From Penelope pileata (lineage: Eukaryota; Chordata; Aves; Galliformes; Cracidae): DNA of 64,000 nt. The notes under the pieces were generated by a model, which saw only the letters and a list, made by a program, of their open reading frames with translations, searched no databases and had not been told where the DNA came from. Below are positions 1 to 12,709 of the stretch, in pieces; position 1 is the stretch's first letter; each line of letters starts with the position of its first letter. The stretch lies in the NCBI GenBank assembly GCA_013396635.1, contig WBMW01004867.1, forward strand, positions 1,225,330-1,289,329. Direction: 5' to 3'. A program made the translations under genes and the position numbers.

Positions 1-2047
1 TGTGGAGCCCCCCCCCCCCCCCCCCCCCTCAAGTGCGATGGGGGAGAGAATTAGGACAAAATACAGTAGAATTAGTGGGTTGGGATAAAACTGTTTACTA
101 AGACAGAAAAGGATGTAAAAGAAATAATAGTTGTTACATATACATATGAAAATAAGTGAAAAACTAATGTCCAGCCAGTCTCCGAGCAGCATGTGTGTGT
201 TCGTTCCCACCTCCCACACCCCCTTCCCTGGCTAACTCCCCCTAACTCCCCTTCCTTATATTTACATGTTGTCATATGGTATGAAATATCCCTTTGGTCA
301 GTTTGGGTCAGCTGCCCTGGTTCTGTACCTTCCCAGCTCCTTGTGCCTCCCTAATCCTGTCTCTGGCAGAGCAATAGAAGAAGCTGAGAGACTGAAACAT
401 TCTTGGCTCTGTTCAATGCTGCCTGGCAACAAGTATAAGCAATCTGTATGTTACCAGCTTTGATTTTTCTTCCATAACCAAAACCAAAACATAGCCTAAT
501 ACCAGACACTATGAAAAAGACAACTTCTGTCCAGCTAGAAACTAAGACATTCTCGTATTCTCTAGACAACAAGAGTTTGGGAATTTGGCTCTAGACGCAT
601 AAGGAAAACAGCTTCTGTTTTGAACAGCAGCAGTGGGTACTAACACACTGGTTTTGGTGTGTTCAGTCTATGCTAGGAGTGTTTCAGGGGTTAAGGAGAG
701 AAGTTCCCATCTTCAGATCCAAACAGAGCTTAAACACAAGCTATTCAACCACATCAGGAATGAAACAGCCTGTGGCTGACAGAAGTCAGTTTTCAGGTGC
801 CTGACGAATTTTACAGTCAAAGAAAGCAGCATTCAGGTCAATTTTCCAGGGTTAGGGAGCAGATGAGCAGCAGTTTCCACATCACAATTTATTGTACCAG
901 CTTTTGAAATCTGCTTCAGACACATTTAGATTTTGACATCCTTCTTTTGGGTCCAGCCCTTTCTGTTTCAGTCAGATTCCTGTAATGTTCTCACTACTAT
1001 CATTAAAAAGTCTCAGCCACAAAGTCAATGATTGATGTGATCAAACAAGGCACCCACATGACTTGCCAGATATAATAGCATTATACACTCCTCACTTTAA
1101 CACAGATGCCAAAACAAGTCTGGCTTTCTCATTTGCAGTAACATGGGAGAGACATACAGTGGACAGTTAGGTTACAGAGGCTACGGCAATAATAGGAGGT
1201 TGCCGTTGAGGAAGATAAAATGAGTATTCAAGATTCAAAAAGGCTATGAAAGAAAGGGTTTTGGAAATGAAGGTTAAAAATAAATTCTTACCAACTCTCA
1301 TGGATCTTCTACTTTTAAAAGATTGTGAAATGCTAGAATAATGTTTCTGTCAGTATCTACAGTCATCCTTTCCAGAGGTGTACTGCAAATAGACTTGAAG
1401 AACAAACAGCTCATGCTCAATTCTTTTCCAAAGCAAGACAACCCTGATAGGCTACAAAGAACCTGTTGAGTCTTCATTGTAACATCCTCCTAATTACAAT
1501 ATGGGCATTCAGGTCAGTGAGCTCTATCAATCTTCTCGAAGAACAATGAACACTAATTAGGTACTCACACTTGATTATGCAGCTTAGAGACTGCTCAAAT
1601 GTGTCCTGCTGCATAAGACTGTTCATCATCCAGCCCAGATGCTCAGTCAAGGAGTCAAGGAGTCAAAAGATACACCAGACTATTTCTGAATGTGAGCTGG
1701 CATCACAAAATGTTCCATTAACGTTAATGACACAATCTTTTAAGGTGCCAAGGCAAATGAAACACAAGAGTTAAATTTCCTTTTACCTTCAGTGTTGAGG
1801 GCTAGAATTTTTCTTGCTTGAAATGACAGAGAACAACACAGCCCCCAGACATTTGAGTCGGATATGTAGAGGAATAAAAAACAACGCAACACATACGTTC
1901 CAAAGCCTCAGTACATGTTTTCTTCACATAGTTCAGACATCTTATGCTACTTTATCATAAAGGCTTAAGACATCAGATTATACTAGTTTAAAAATCGATG
2001 TCTTGGGAGTGCAGTAGTAATAAAAAGCTGTTCATGACACTGAAATT
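1..2047. other. Unique AT-rich non-coding stretch
   Basis: I see no gene here; open frames on both strands stay below 75 codons and match nothing I recognise. It contains a run of 21 C at 8-28, a 10-bp unit repeated twice at 232-251 (ctaactcccc) and an 8-bp unit repeated about 2.75 times at 1645-1666 (agtcaagg). The rest looks like ordinary AT-rich unique vertebrate DNA. Confidence 0.7.
8..28 (+). repeat. Homopolymer run of 21 C
   Basis: Twenty-one consecutive C lie near the window start, followed closely by GGGGG at about 40-44. The complementary strand is a run of 21 G, which could fold as a G-quadruplex. Such runs are also a common place for sequencing and assembly length errors, so the exact length is unreliable. 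Confidence 0.95.
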
Positions 2048-3015
2048 TTCATAGAATCACATGATCACACAATAATTTGTGTAGGAAGAGACCTTAAAAA
2101 TCATCTAGTCCAATCCCCCTGCCATGAGCAGGGATGTATTTAACTAGATTGGGTTGCCCAAAGCCCCACCCAACCTGGCCTCGAACACCTCCAGGGATAG
2201 GGCATCCGCAGCTTCTCTGGACAGCTTGTGCCAGTGCCTCACCACCTCTGAGTAAACTTTTTCCTATTATCTAACCTAAATCTACACTCTTTTAGTTTAA
2301 AACTGTTCCCCCTTGTCCTATCACTAGCAGACCACGTAAAATGTCAATCTCTATCTTGTTTGTAAGCTCCCTTTAAGTACTGGGAGGCCTCAATGAGGTC
2401 TCCATGAAGCCTTCTTTTCTCCAGGCTGAACAAGCCCAGCTCCCTCAGCCCTTCCTCATAAGAGAGATGTTCTAGCCCTCTGATCATCTTTGTGGCCCTC
2501 CTCTGGAACCTCTATGTCTTTCTTGTGCTGAGGGCCTCAGGCCTGGACACAGTACAGCAGATGAGGCCTCACAAGGGCAGAGCAGAGGGGGACAATCATG
2601 TCCCTCTCCCTGCTGGCTGCCTCTCTTTTGATGCAGTCCAGAATAGGATTGTCAGTTGATGCTGAGTTTTTCATCTATCAATATCCCAAATTACTTCTAT
2701 GTATGGCTGCTCTCCATCCATTCATCCCTCAGTCTGTACCAATAACAGGGGTTGTCCCAACTCATGTGCAGCACCTTCCACTTGGCCTTATTAAATTTCA
2801 TGAAGTTCATATGGGCCCAACTGTCAAGCCCATTCAGGTCCCTCTGGATGTCATCCCTTCCTTCTGTCGTACCAACTGCACCACTCAGTTTGATGCTATC
2901 TACAAATTTGCTGAGATATGGAACACAATAACTGCATCAAGTCTCACATTGATGCTGCAGGTGCATACTATATCCAGGTAGATAATGAAGGATAGACTAA
3001 TATTGAGCAAGATCT
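2048..3015 (-). mobile_element. CR1 LINE, 5'-truncated, minus strand
   Basis: The low-coordinate end carries the typical CR1 3' terminus in reverse orientation, with a tcatagaatcac-like block near 2050 followed by the segment complementary to the 'aggtcattgagtccaa' type block at about 2095-2125. Reading the minus strand from about 3015 downward gives CR1 ORF2 reverse-transcriptase remnants: a 'KFA..TKL..AV'-like stretch near 2890-2910, and further on the conserved C-terminal 'RRATKMIRGLEHLSYEEGLRELGLFS'-type region near 2430-2510. Several in-frame stops and frame changes interrupt it, so it is dead. CR1 elements copy themselves through an RNA intermediate and usually insert as 5'-truncated copies; about 970 bp is a typical truncated length. 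The 5' boundary is fuzzy because similarity fades between about 2960 and 3015. Confidence 0.9.
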
Positions 3016-6000
3016 TCGTCCAGAGGAACGATCTTGATTCTTTCCATGCCAAGGAGAAATTGAATTGTTAAGCCCATAGCAACTACACAACCCATAAAAA
3101 CTATATAGTGTTTGTGCAATTGGTAAGCTTAAACCACATAATGCAAATCTAAGCAAACCATTTTCCCTTCCCTATAAATGATTTCAAAGGACCTCAGATC
3201 CATCTGAAGGTCAGGTGGAATGATGGATACAGAAACTTTTTCATTCCTAACACAGTATCTGTGAAGAGGAGGTACGGGCCAATAATAATTATTTTAAGGC
3301 TTTTGAAGTCCCTGAGGCAGAGTACACAGGAATCTGGACAAGGTGGAGAGACAGTGGAATACATGGTTCTCTTGCAACTGAAAAAGAAACCAAGGCGTAT
3401 ATAATTCTGAAGACAAGTATGTGTTTCTAGAGGAGGTATAAAAGGCTAGATAGGAGGAAGGAGGGAAGAGAATGAATTTTTAAAATCTCAATAGTTTTAC
3501 AGTTCCATCAGCTTGTCTTTTCTCGTGCTCAAGTTCTCCCATTTCATTTGAAGAGACTGGGAAGTTAATACACTGATGTTTGCTGATAACTGAATGAAAA
3601 CTCCCGCACAGAAGCCAGAGGGATTGTCAAGCTGGAATAAAGAGATCTGCATGTTCATATTATGTTTAATGAGAACGAAGTGCACAAATTAGCACTTGAT
3701 AATTCATTCATCCAGTGATGGGTGTTATCAAGGAAAGCTTAAGTGTTTGGTTACTGCACTGTTCCTGGGCACGCCTGTGAGACACAGGTAGAAGCATAGC
3801 TGAATGCACTAGCTTGCTCAGGTGCTGATGGCTCTGAAGTACACTAAGAATTGTGGTTGAGCTTGTGAAGCCACCACTGAAACCTGTGCTTTCGCAGCTC
3901 CTTGACAAACATAGCTCAACGCTACTTTGGGGAAATCTGTATCTGCTGCAATTGTGTCCTCCAACTGAAATATAAAATAATCAAATCTAGATCAATGCTA
4001 CGAAGAGAAGGCAGGTAGCAGGAACCCAGACTACCCAATTTCCATGTGTGTTTTCGAGCACTACTTAAGTACCACAACAGAAGTACTACAGCTGCTGATT
4101 CATTCAACAGAGTAAGAGTCTTTGAAAACTCGTGAGAAAGGCCAGTCTTGGTCTTTTGTTGCACAGGCAAGTTGGATACCAAGTCTTGCCTTTTTAACAT
4201 GCATTTCTACAAGCTGTTGGGCAAACAATTAAAATATGATGCAAATAGTCATGGAAATCAAGTTATTTTTATTAACTGCACATAATGAGGAAGTCTCATT
4301 TTCCTTCCGCATGATTTGTGATTACTTCAATGATCTCCATAACATCAGTATCCAGAGATCTCAAATCAGATACTCAAAACCAGAATGTAAGGGATTACAT
4401 CACAAGGAAAAATATTTATTGCTGTACATTGATAACTGTACAGCATTCCTGTGACTTCTTTTCAGCAGGTTGTAAAGTAATTTAAAATAAAAAATGTTTT
4501 AGAATTACATCTAGCAATTCATAGCAAAGACAAAAACAAGGAGAAGGCTGCAGCAGGAAAAGTGTATTTATAAATTCTCTTTGAAAGGGGTCACTGGAAA
4601 AAAAAGAGAGTAATACTTACAGTGGCAGTCTAGGTAATTTTGAAGCCTGTATCTCATCCTCATACAGCGTTTAAGAAGACAGGGCAAGACTGCTGCACAC
4701 TATGGTGCCTGAAACAGCTCCTAGATGAATTTCAAGCACATCCAGAGACCGAAATACCATTGATTTTAGCCAGCTCAGGCCTGTCATTGGACTAGTCAAC
4801 ATCCTCAGTAACCACTTCCTGCACAATAGCTGGCTCCAGGAAATTTCCAGCTCTGCTATAGGTTAGTGGTAAAACTATCTTACTAGATTTCTCTATTGTT
4901 GTAATGAAAGATATGGATTCAGAAGTTGCTCTCTTTCTATTAGTGCCTGAATCCCTATGCTGATAATTTATTAGGTTTCTCTGTTTGAAAAACTGCAGGT
5001 GGTAATAGAATCTGCAGAAATTTAAGACATGTTCACAGTTTGATGTGGTGGAGTTCATAAAATGTAATTACTGTGTGGCCATATGAACACTGTATTATGA
5101 AGTTGTGAATCCTCATTTTATGAATTCTTTTTATATCTTTGTAAAACTATAGCTTATATTTTAACTGTAAGAATAACTTGATAAAGCTACTATACGTTTA
5201 TTTCTATTTTCAAATGAAATCTATGACAGCGATGACATCACTAACTAATGGAGATTCTTGAAAATCTCATGTTTAGATGAAAACTCAAAGAAGATGGTCA
5301 GATAAGAAAAGTGAAGCCAAATTACAAAAAAGGACTTACTGCAAGAGGAGGAACATCAATCAGGCTATCAAGATCCTTCAGTGGACTGAACTAGAAAAGA
5401 AGGTGGCAGTTTTTAAAGATGGATTCTTCTTTAACTCAAAGTAAAAGATGATGGCAGGAAAAAGTCATGCTACATGAAAGAAAGGGGGTGGTTTAAGAAT
5501 ACCAAGTAGCAAAACCAGATCCTGCATCTATATTTTCCTTGTGCTAAGAGAACATTTGGATTGTTTGCAAAATAGGAGCAAGTTATTTCAGGCATCTCAT
5601 GAAATTCCAGGCAAACCCAGGCCCCTGTATGGTACTGGTCCTGGCTGATAGTGTGCTCACGAGATTCAAGCACATCCAGTTAACGCTGAACATAGCGCAG
5701 ACAAAACCTTGGCCTCATTTTGACGCATTAGCAGACCAGGAAAAGATGAGAAAGAGACTGCGTACTGGAGCATACCCAGACTAAAGGAAGCTTAAGGGAA
5801 AACATAGTTTCATTTGCAGTACACCGTATGGCAGGAAAACGTCCATTCAGTGCATCCTTTCTGGTGCTAAAGTAACTGGGATTGTTCTGTGACAGTGTGC
5901 TATTTGACATTTACCTTTTTTTGTTATTTATGGCCATTGGTCTGGAAAACAATGCCTCAAAAGAGTATTTCTCATTTATTTATTTTTATCTTGCTCTTTG

Positions 6001-7140
6001 GTGAGAGATCGTCACTAACTGCACACAAGGAAATAAGACATGAGTAATTGTCACTTATGTATTCTTTTGAAATGAAATGCATTTTATTATTCAGCATATT
6101 TGTCATCCTCATCTCCTCTCTTAGCTCTAGAACTTGCAGCTGTAAGTACCTATTTTAAACCATGTGTACAAACTCCGATATTCCCAGCATCTCAGAGTAC
6201 ATATTTTCCATATGTCTCAGAGTATCCTGAATTGTTTGGGGTATGAAACATGAATCAGAGAATCAATTTGTCTTTCTGTTGAATCAAACTCTTAAAAATA
6301 ACAACAACAAAGAAATAGAGATCCATAGTGAGAGAACTATAAAAATTCTAGTAAAAAGAGAAGACTAAGTCATGAATAAATTCACCTGAACAAATTGTGC
6401 CTGCAAAGACGAAGACAAAGTCACTGTTTTCTCAAAGACAGAAGTAAATTGCAATATTCCACTTAAGAAACATTTTCTCCTGATCCTCCTATGTGTTTAG
6501 GGAAGGCACTTGATAAAGTGTCAGCATGATACTAGGAAAAAAAGAAAACACAACTGTACAGATCATGAAGAAATAGCAGCCAGCTCCGGTATCTCAGCTC
6601 TGCTTGTTTACCTTTGTGCTCCAATCTATTTTTTAAAAATATGTACCCTTAGCTCCATTGTTGATTGAATGTATAGTTCTCGTTTGGACAGACACCTGAG
6701 AATACATTATGTAACTGAAAGCAAACACATCTGAAAGGCCAAGGCTCTCACAAATGAATTACCAAACCTATATAAATTGAGCATTCACATATGAACTCTG
6801 GACATATCCTCTTCCCGATCCTGATTTGGATTGTGGGTGAAATAATTTATGTCAAAGAAAAAGGCCAGATTAGATGATCTAATAGCCAATTTGAGCCTGT
6901 CAAATAACTTCCATTAGAGCACAAAAAAACTGAGTATGCTACCAAGTGAATTCACTGTTAGGAGCTATATTTTCCTCATTAACTAATAGAATTTGGGTGA
7001 AGAACACAAGCGTGTATTTAAAGCAGTAGTTTAACTTTCCTGAAGGTGGTAAAGAGCACACAGACAACATCTGGATCACTCATTTTGAAAGCAAAGAATG
7101 ATAATTCTGCAAAATATTTAACCCTTTAAATCCACACAGC
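3016..7140. other. Unique AT-rich non-coding stretch
   Basis: No gene is visible; the longest open frame is about 92 codons and matches no family I know. At 6862-6915 there is a faint resemblance to the 3' end of an old CR1 (an 'agattagatgatctaatag' block), too diverged to call. Nothing else stands out. Confidence 0.6.
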
Positions 7141-7153
7141 TGGGCAAAGCTAT

Positions 7154-7548
7154 CCAATTAGAAGCCATACCAGTAACCTGGAAGTGGGGGGCCGAGTCAT
7201 ATTAAAGAGCAGGAGCATCACTGGGGACTATCAAGCTGCTGGAGACAAGAGCAGCTCTGGAGGCAGGGGCTGCTAAGCTGCAACAGCACCAGCTTGAGAG
7301 ACTTCAAGCTTGCTACCTGGACTGTGAAAAAAACTTTCTGTTTCTCAGGAGATTAAGACAGGCAGGTAGAGGTGCGCAACACTGCTTGAGAAGAACTGCC
7401 TTCGGAGAGAAACTTGCTTACGAAATCCTTTCTTCTCAGAGCATACTAGAGAGGAAGGTAGTTTAGCCATAAACTGTCACTTCTGAGGTTATCAGAGAAT
7501 AACGGATTCTCCTGGTGGGGAGGAAAGGAGTTTTCTGGGCCTGCAGAA
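7154..7548 (+). promoter_or_regulatory. Speculative promoter and 5'-exon-like block
   Basis: A CCAAT pentamer at 7154-7158 is followed about 44 bp later by a TATA-like TATTAAA at 7200-7206. This matches the usual relative spacing of the two boxes in vertebrate promoters. Downstream the plus strand is locally richer in G and purines and contains no ATG until about 7548, which is unusual in such AT-rich DNA and would suit a 5' untranslated exon. There is no CpG island and no downstream coding exon that I can recognise. Short motifs like these arise easily by chance, so this is a pointer for RNA or CAGE data rather than a called promoter. Confidence 0.15.
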
Positions 7549-10500
7549 TGCCCAAACAAACAAACAACAAAGACACACACAAATTCATTTCTCCAAAGTT
7601 CCACACTGATGAAGAAACTCCTGTTACAGAAAATGACATGTTATTACATGAAAATATATTCTTTAATCTCACTCTTCAATCAAGATGGGCAAGCATTTTC
7701 AAGCTTTATTTTTGTTTGTTATTTATCTAAAGATGAAAATGTTGCAAAATTCTGATTAAGCATACAGAGAATGAACTACAGTTCAAGATGAGAGCAATGA
7801 GTGGAGACCGCTTACGTGAGCTTCCCTGCAATACCCTTTTCCACGATCCTCCTAAGCTGGCAACATTAACAGGAAAGCTACAAGGAATCATTGAGCTTTG
7901 TATTTTATATCATGCTTTGTTTGAAAAATATCCAATCTTTATTCCTATACTTAGCCATTCTTTTCAGACAAAGTAGGAAGTTGCTGAACTATTATTTTAA
8001 AAATTATTGCTCATAGTACAGCACTTAACGTATCTTAGGAAGAAAATAAGTACTGAACAAATGGTTAGATGTTAACTGGAGCCTTTTCCTGAAGATGCCT
8101 TTTTGACTGGGCCCAAGAGTGGCATTCTTCCTTCTACTGAAAATTGGCTACCCTTCTTCATTTGAAGCAATTATAGCTTCCGTGTTTTTCCATATACACA
8201 CAAAATAAAGGTCTACATTTCAGTCAATATCAATTCTAGCAGCTGAGGATGGTGGAGTAGAGAAAGGCATCAAGAACCTTGAGATCAAGAACGTTCTCCT
8301 TGGGAGAAAAGAAGGCAAACTGTCTATTGAAAACATGATATCTCTTAATACATAATTCCAGAATTTGTTGTACATAAATCAGTTGACTTCATTATTCTAT
8401 GCCTTAAATCCTAAATAAGACAAAGAAATTCATATTACACATTTCTGGACAAGTATATAACTGGTACTGGCATCATTATTTAACCAACATCTGAGTTCTC
8501 TCATGACTGAGATCTGCTCAGAGATTTTGCCAAACCACAGCCACAGTTATAGTACTTACCAGGCTCTGGTAGGAAAATTGAGGTACTGGTGAGGAGCTGG
8601 ATAATGCAGCTTCAACACTTGCCTCTGACAGGAGACAAGATGCCAAATACTTCTTGAGCTATAGCAATTTTTCAATAAATAAAACTTTGTTTTTCCTTTT
8701 CGCTTTCTACATATTGTAGCAGAAAGCAAAAGAAAATCTGTCCCGGCAGAAAAATTGTAATGACTGTATTGCAAGTCTCTCTTAAAGGTCAGTGGGAGTC
8801 AAAGACTGTAGTGCAGCAACTATACTCTAAGAATTTTAGAAATCAGACATCACTGTACATGGCTGGAAAGTCCTTGGCTGTAACAATTGCGTATTTTCCA
8901 CTTATCCTTACCAAATATCATTTGCAAAAGACTCAAAATCTAGAGGGATGTGAAAATTAAAACTAACCCCTTTCAGATTATGTGTACTTTCTGAGTTATC
9001 ATTTTTTTTTTCATTACAACAAAATTTGAAGGGTTGCACCAACAAAGAAAAGACAGTAATTGGAGATAGATAGCAGACAGTCAGACAGACAATCTGATCT
9101 GGAGAAACTAATCCTAAAGAAGACAGTTAATGAACTATATCAAGATCCCTAGTTTCTTTTTTTTAGCAGTACATGTATTCTTAGTGTCTAAAAGTCATAT
9201 AGCCAATATTTTGAGGATGCAGACCCTCACCACAGAGGGAATAGGGAAGGAGGTTAGGGATTTGCCCTATAACAAAGGGGACACTTTGACAAGAAGATTA
9301 AAATCAGCTCTGCACCACAAGAAATGAGTCCAAACTCTTTCAATCTGCTGCCAAACTATGTGGGAGGATTGAGAAACTTGTAGGCAAACAGATTTGTCTG
9401 GGGAGAAAACGATATTTTCTTGAAAAGGTTTTTTGCTTCTTTCTCATCTTGCTTATTTAACAGACTTTGTAACCAAAGTGGGCAGACCTGGACTGAAGTA
9501 ATTTAGGATTCTTGCTGAAACAGCTGCTTGAGGATCCAAATACACTACAATAGTCTTGTTAACCCTGAGCAAGTCTTAGAAAGCTAGGGTATCCTCAATG
9601 GCCAGAGACAATCAGAAGTTGGTGACAATAGTCCTGTAGGTTACGTATCTTTCATGGTCCTTATTCTCCTTTTCTTGTTTCCCCATCTTTCACATCAAGC
9701 ACAAGGGACTTAGATTTGCAGCTTTCAGGCTATTAAATTATTCAAATACACAGTCTTCAAGATGGAAAGGCAGCTGATCTGGCTTCTGTAATGATTTCTT
9801 TTAAAAAAGTCACGTTTCCTTTGGGTCAGAATAAAATCAAATTATACACAGACTAGATTAGATTAGAGAATTTCTGTTCCTTTAAGTTCCTTATCAGTTC
9901 TTTTCTCATTGTAGTCAGTGAAAGCAGGCAGACTCATGGAATGCTGTTTACAACCGTGATCCTCACACATGCACAGGGATCAAATTCTGATCCAGTAAAA
10001 GTTTAACTAATTCCAACAATAACAGTCATAATCTTCACCTGACTAAAGCAGAGGATTTTGACAGAAAAATCAAGCTAAATGATATGTGTGTATAAGTGTA
10101 TTAACGGCTCCTGTTAAGTCTAAGTGATCCTCTTACAAGTATGCAGGCTGCTATGGATCCACAGTACACAAGAGATATTGCAGCAATTCATGTGTAGCTC
10201 TTCCTGATGGCAAAACAGAGACAGCGCTTGTTTAGAAGGTGCCATGGAGGTCTAGTGCAATGAAAGCTCAGCTCAAAGTAGCTCAGAGCTTGAGGAGTCT
10301 GCCAGAAGGGAACTTGAGAAGCCATCTTGTCCTGTCACCAGCCTGAAGGCAGCAGCAGCTACATTTCCACATTACATGAGGCCAGCCTAGGTTTCAGAGA
10401 GAGGCAGTCTTTTAACTGAGCACCTGATTCGCAAGCAATAGGTGAGCTTTAGGCTTTAGACACCAGGGTGAAAAGTGCGCAGAAGTTCACTTTCTTCCGA

Positions 10501-12679
10501 CTGTTTCAGTTCACATTACAAAAGATAATGTCTCTCCATGCAAACTGAGTATCCCTTATATCATTAAACAGTCACCCCTATAACAGCAGCAGTTCTATGC
10601 ACATCCTACTGTTTCTCCTTCTTTCCTACTGTTCTTTTCTCATACATAGATGGGGTTATACCAAGATGTTTTGTAGTCTGGTGGAAATACAGCATGGGGA
10701 ATTAGAAACTCTTAAACAAGGCTTTTTCGTGCCACTGGAAATAGCAAGAGTTTTAAACAAAAAGGAGTTTCCCCTTGCTCTTTGGATAGGAAACTTCACC
10801 CTCTCAAGACGTGAAAATCTAGATAAGTATTGTTATATTGTCTCTTAGGTAAGAGGCAGCTTGTAAGCCATCTCAAAGAACTTGTAAATCAAAAATTTTA
10901 CAGCCGAATCGCAGTTACATCACTTTTCCATATAACCATTTATCACTTTCTGTCCACTCTCCCTGCTCCTCCTTTTTTCTGGTTTCTTTAATTCCTTTTA
11001 AACTTTCTGATTAACTAGACAGGCATTTAAGTAATGCATAAAATAGAAATAACAAATATGAAATAATTAGGACAAAATTATTTTAGCTCCTTTAAATTAT
11101 TGTTATCTTGCCTTAGCTTATAAACCATTTCTATCTTTCTAATAAATTGTTTGCTTCCAGACAGCTATTGTTATCAATTTTTTCATTACTCTCTGAAAAC
11201 CAAATATTTTTAATATTTTATGAAAGCATTTAGAAATATCAAAACTATGATTAAGACCATTCTTTTAAAGAAGATCTTTCAGTCAAAATTTAAGTTCAAA
11301 TACAGAATATTAAAAGAATCATTTTTTTGTACCCTACACATCTATACATAAAAGCTCATTTACATACAAAAATGTCACAATTTTCAAGTCTAATATCTTT
11401 CTGATGTTAGATATCTAATTGGATATTATTTGTCTAACGATCTTTCCAAACTATAACAAAAACCTCCACCACAGTGAAAATATTTCAGGAACATGGGATA
11501 CCAAACTTTTAACTCTCATCTAATCTGAACATCATTTGAAAACGCAGGAAGCCATTGCATATTTTTTACCAAAGGGGACAGAGTACCACAAATTGCCACA
11601 AGAACGAAAATTATTTATAACACGTGTATATTTATTAAAGGTCGCCAAACTAAAGCAGCTGAAAGTTTTAGAAAACTGGAGTCTCTGACAGAGACAAATT
11701 GGTGGACAACTGAATAGTCAATGGTATTTAAGTATAATTTGTCTTCTGAAAGCTTTCACATGATTATCAACTCCACATCTGCTGGATGTTCACAAACCAC
11801 ACCTAATTCATACATGAATAGTGCTCATGCTGCTGTTTGCAGGGAACTTAAACAGGTCTCAGATAGCTAATAGCCTCTAAAATTGGGGGCTGGGGGTTGC
11901 AGAAGGTGAGGAAAAAGAAGAAAAATTCAACACGTAAAGGACAGAAGCAGGGGAAAAGGATAAATGCTTGAAACAACATTTTGTTGTATTCTGAGAAGTC
12001 ATGAGGATATGATAATAGCTCAGAGATGAACGCTATCATCTCAAGGCTAAATTACTAATTGGCAGTAGCTTGCACCTTGCCTGAGTCTTTTTTAAGAACT
12101 GGGATAATCAGACAATCATAAGATAAATTCAAGCGATGAGGAAGGAATAAATGTTTGATTATCTCAACTACCATGTTATTTACTTGAATTCATCATTCAC
12201 ATATACATATATCCTAACAGCATAGATTCTGCTCCTTAGGCCCTCACCTCAGTGTTAAATTCATTTGAACGCCATGGCAAAATTCTTTGAATTTCTGGCC
12301 ATGAGCGAAGTGAAGAGAAACAGCTCAAAGCTATGTAATTCTAATACCAAGCATCGCAAACACTGACAAAGAAGTGCAATAGAGTCATCAATTTGAGTGT
12401 GACAAGTCACTCATTGGTGACCTCAGCTGCTTAGAATTGTTGTTACAATAACTTACAGAGACCTCTGCAGTGATATGGAATAGCATCGGGTTCCTTCAGG
12501 TGAAATCTGAAGAAATGCAGTACAATTTTAATCACGATACCAGTCCACTCCAAACCAAAATTCAAAATGTACCTCATAAAACATCATTTTGCACACAAAC
12601 TGGGCAGGCAACTTGGATAAACATTTTGCTAGCACAAAAAACATTTTCAGCAAATAGCTCCATGTTTCTCAAAACCTGT
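7549..12679. other. Unique AT-rich non-coding stretch
   Basis: I find no gene; the longest frame (12470-12892, 140 codons) starts at GTG and matches nothing. A very AT-rich stretch at about 10980-11200 has many TAAT/ATTA cores and resembles conserved non-coding DNA, but this cannot be verified from one sequence. A GACA/GATA-rich simple patch lies at about 9063-9092. Confidence 0.6.
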
Positions 12680-12709
12680 TTTTTCTGCCTTCACTGGAAG
12701 GCAGAAAAA
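12680..12709. repeat. Perfect inverted repeat, 13-bp stem, 4-nt loop
   Basis: Left arm 12680-12692 (tttttctgccttc) and right arm 12697-12709 (gaaggcagaaaaa) are exact reverse complements, separated by actg. The hairpin is too short for a pre-miRNA and has no terminator role in a vertebrate. It may be a chance palindrome or part of a larger diverged element that I do not recognise. Confidence 0.9.

Noticed and set aside
2598..2981. 127-codon frame, plus strand
   Set aside because: It is the antisense shadow of the minus-strand CR1 reverse-transcriptase remnant.
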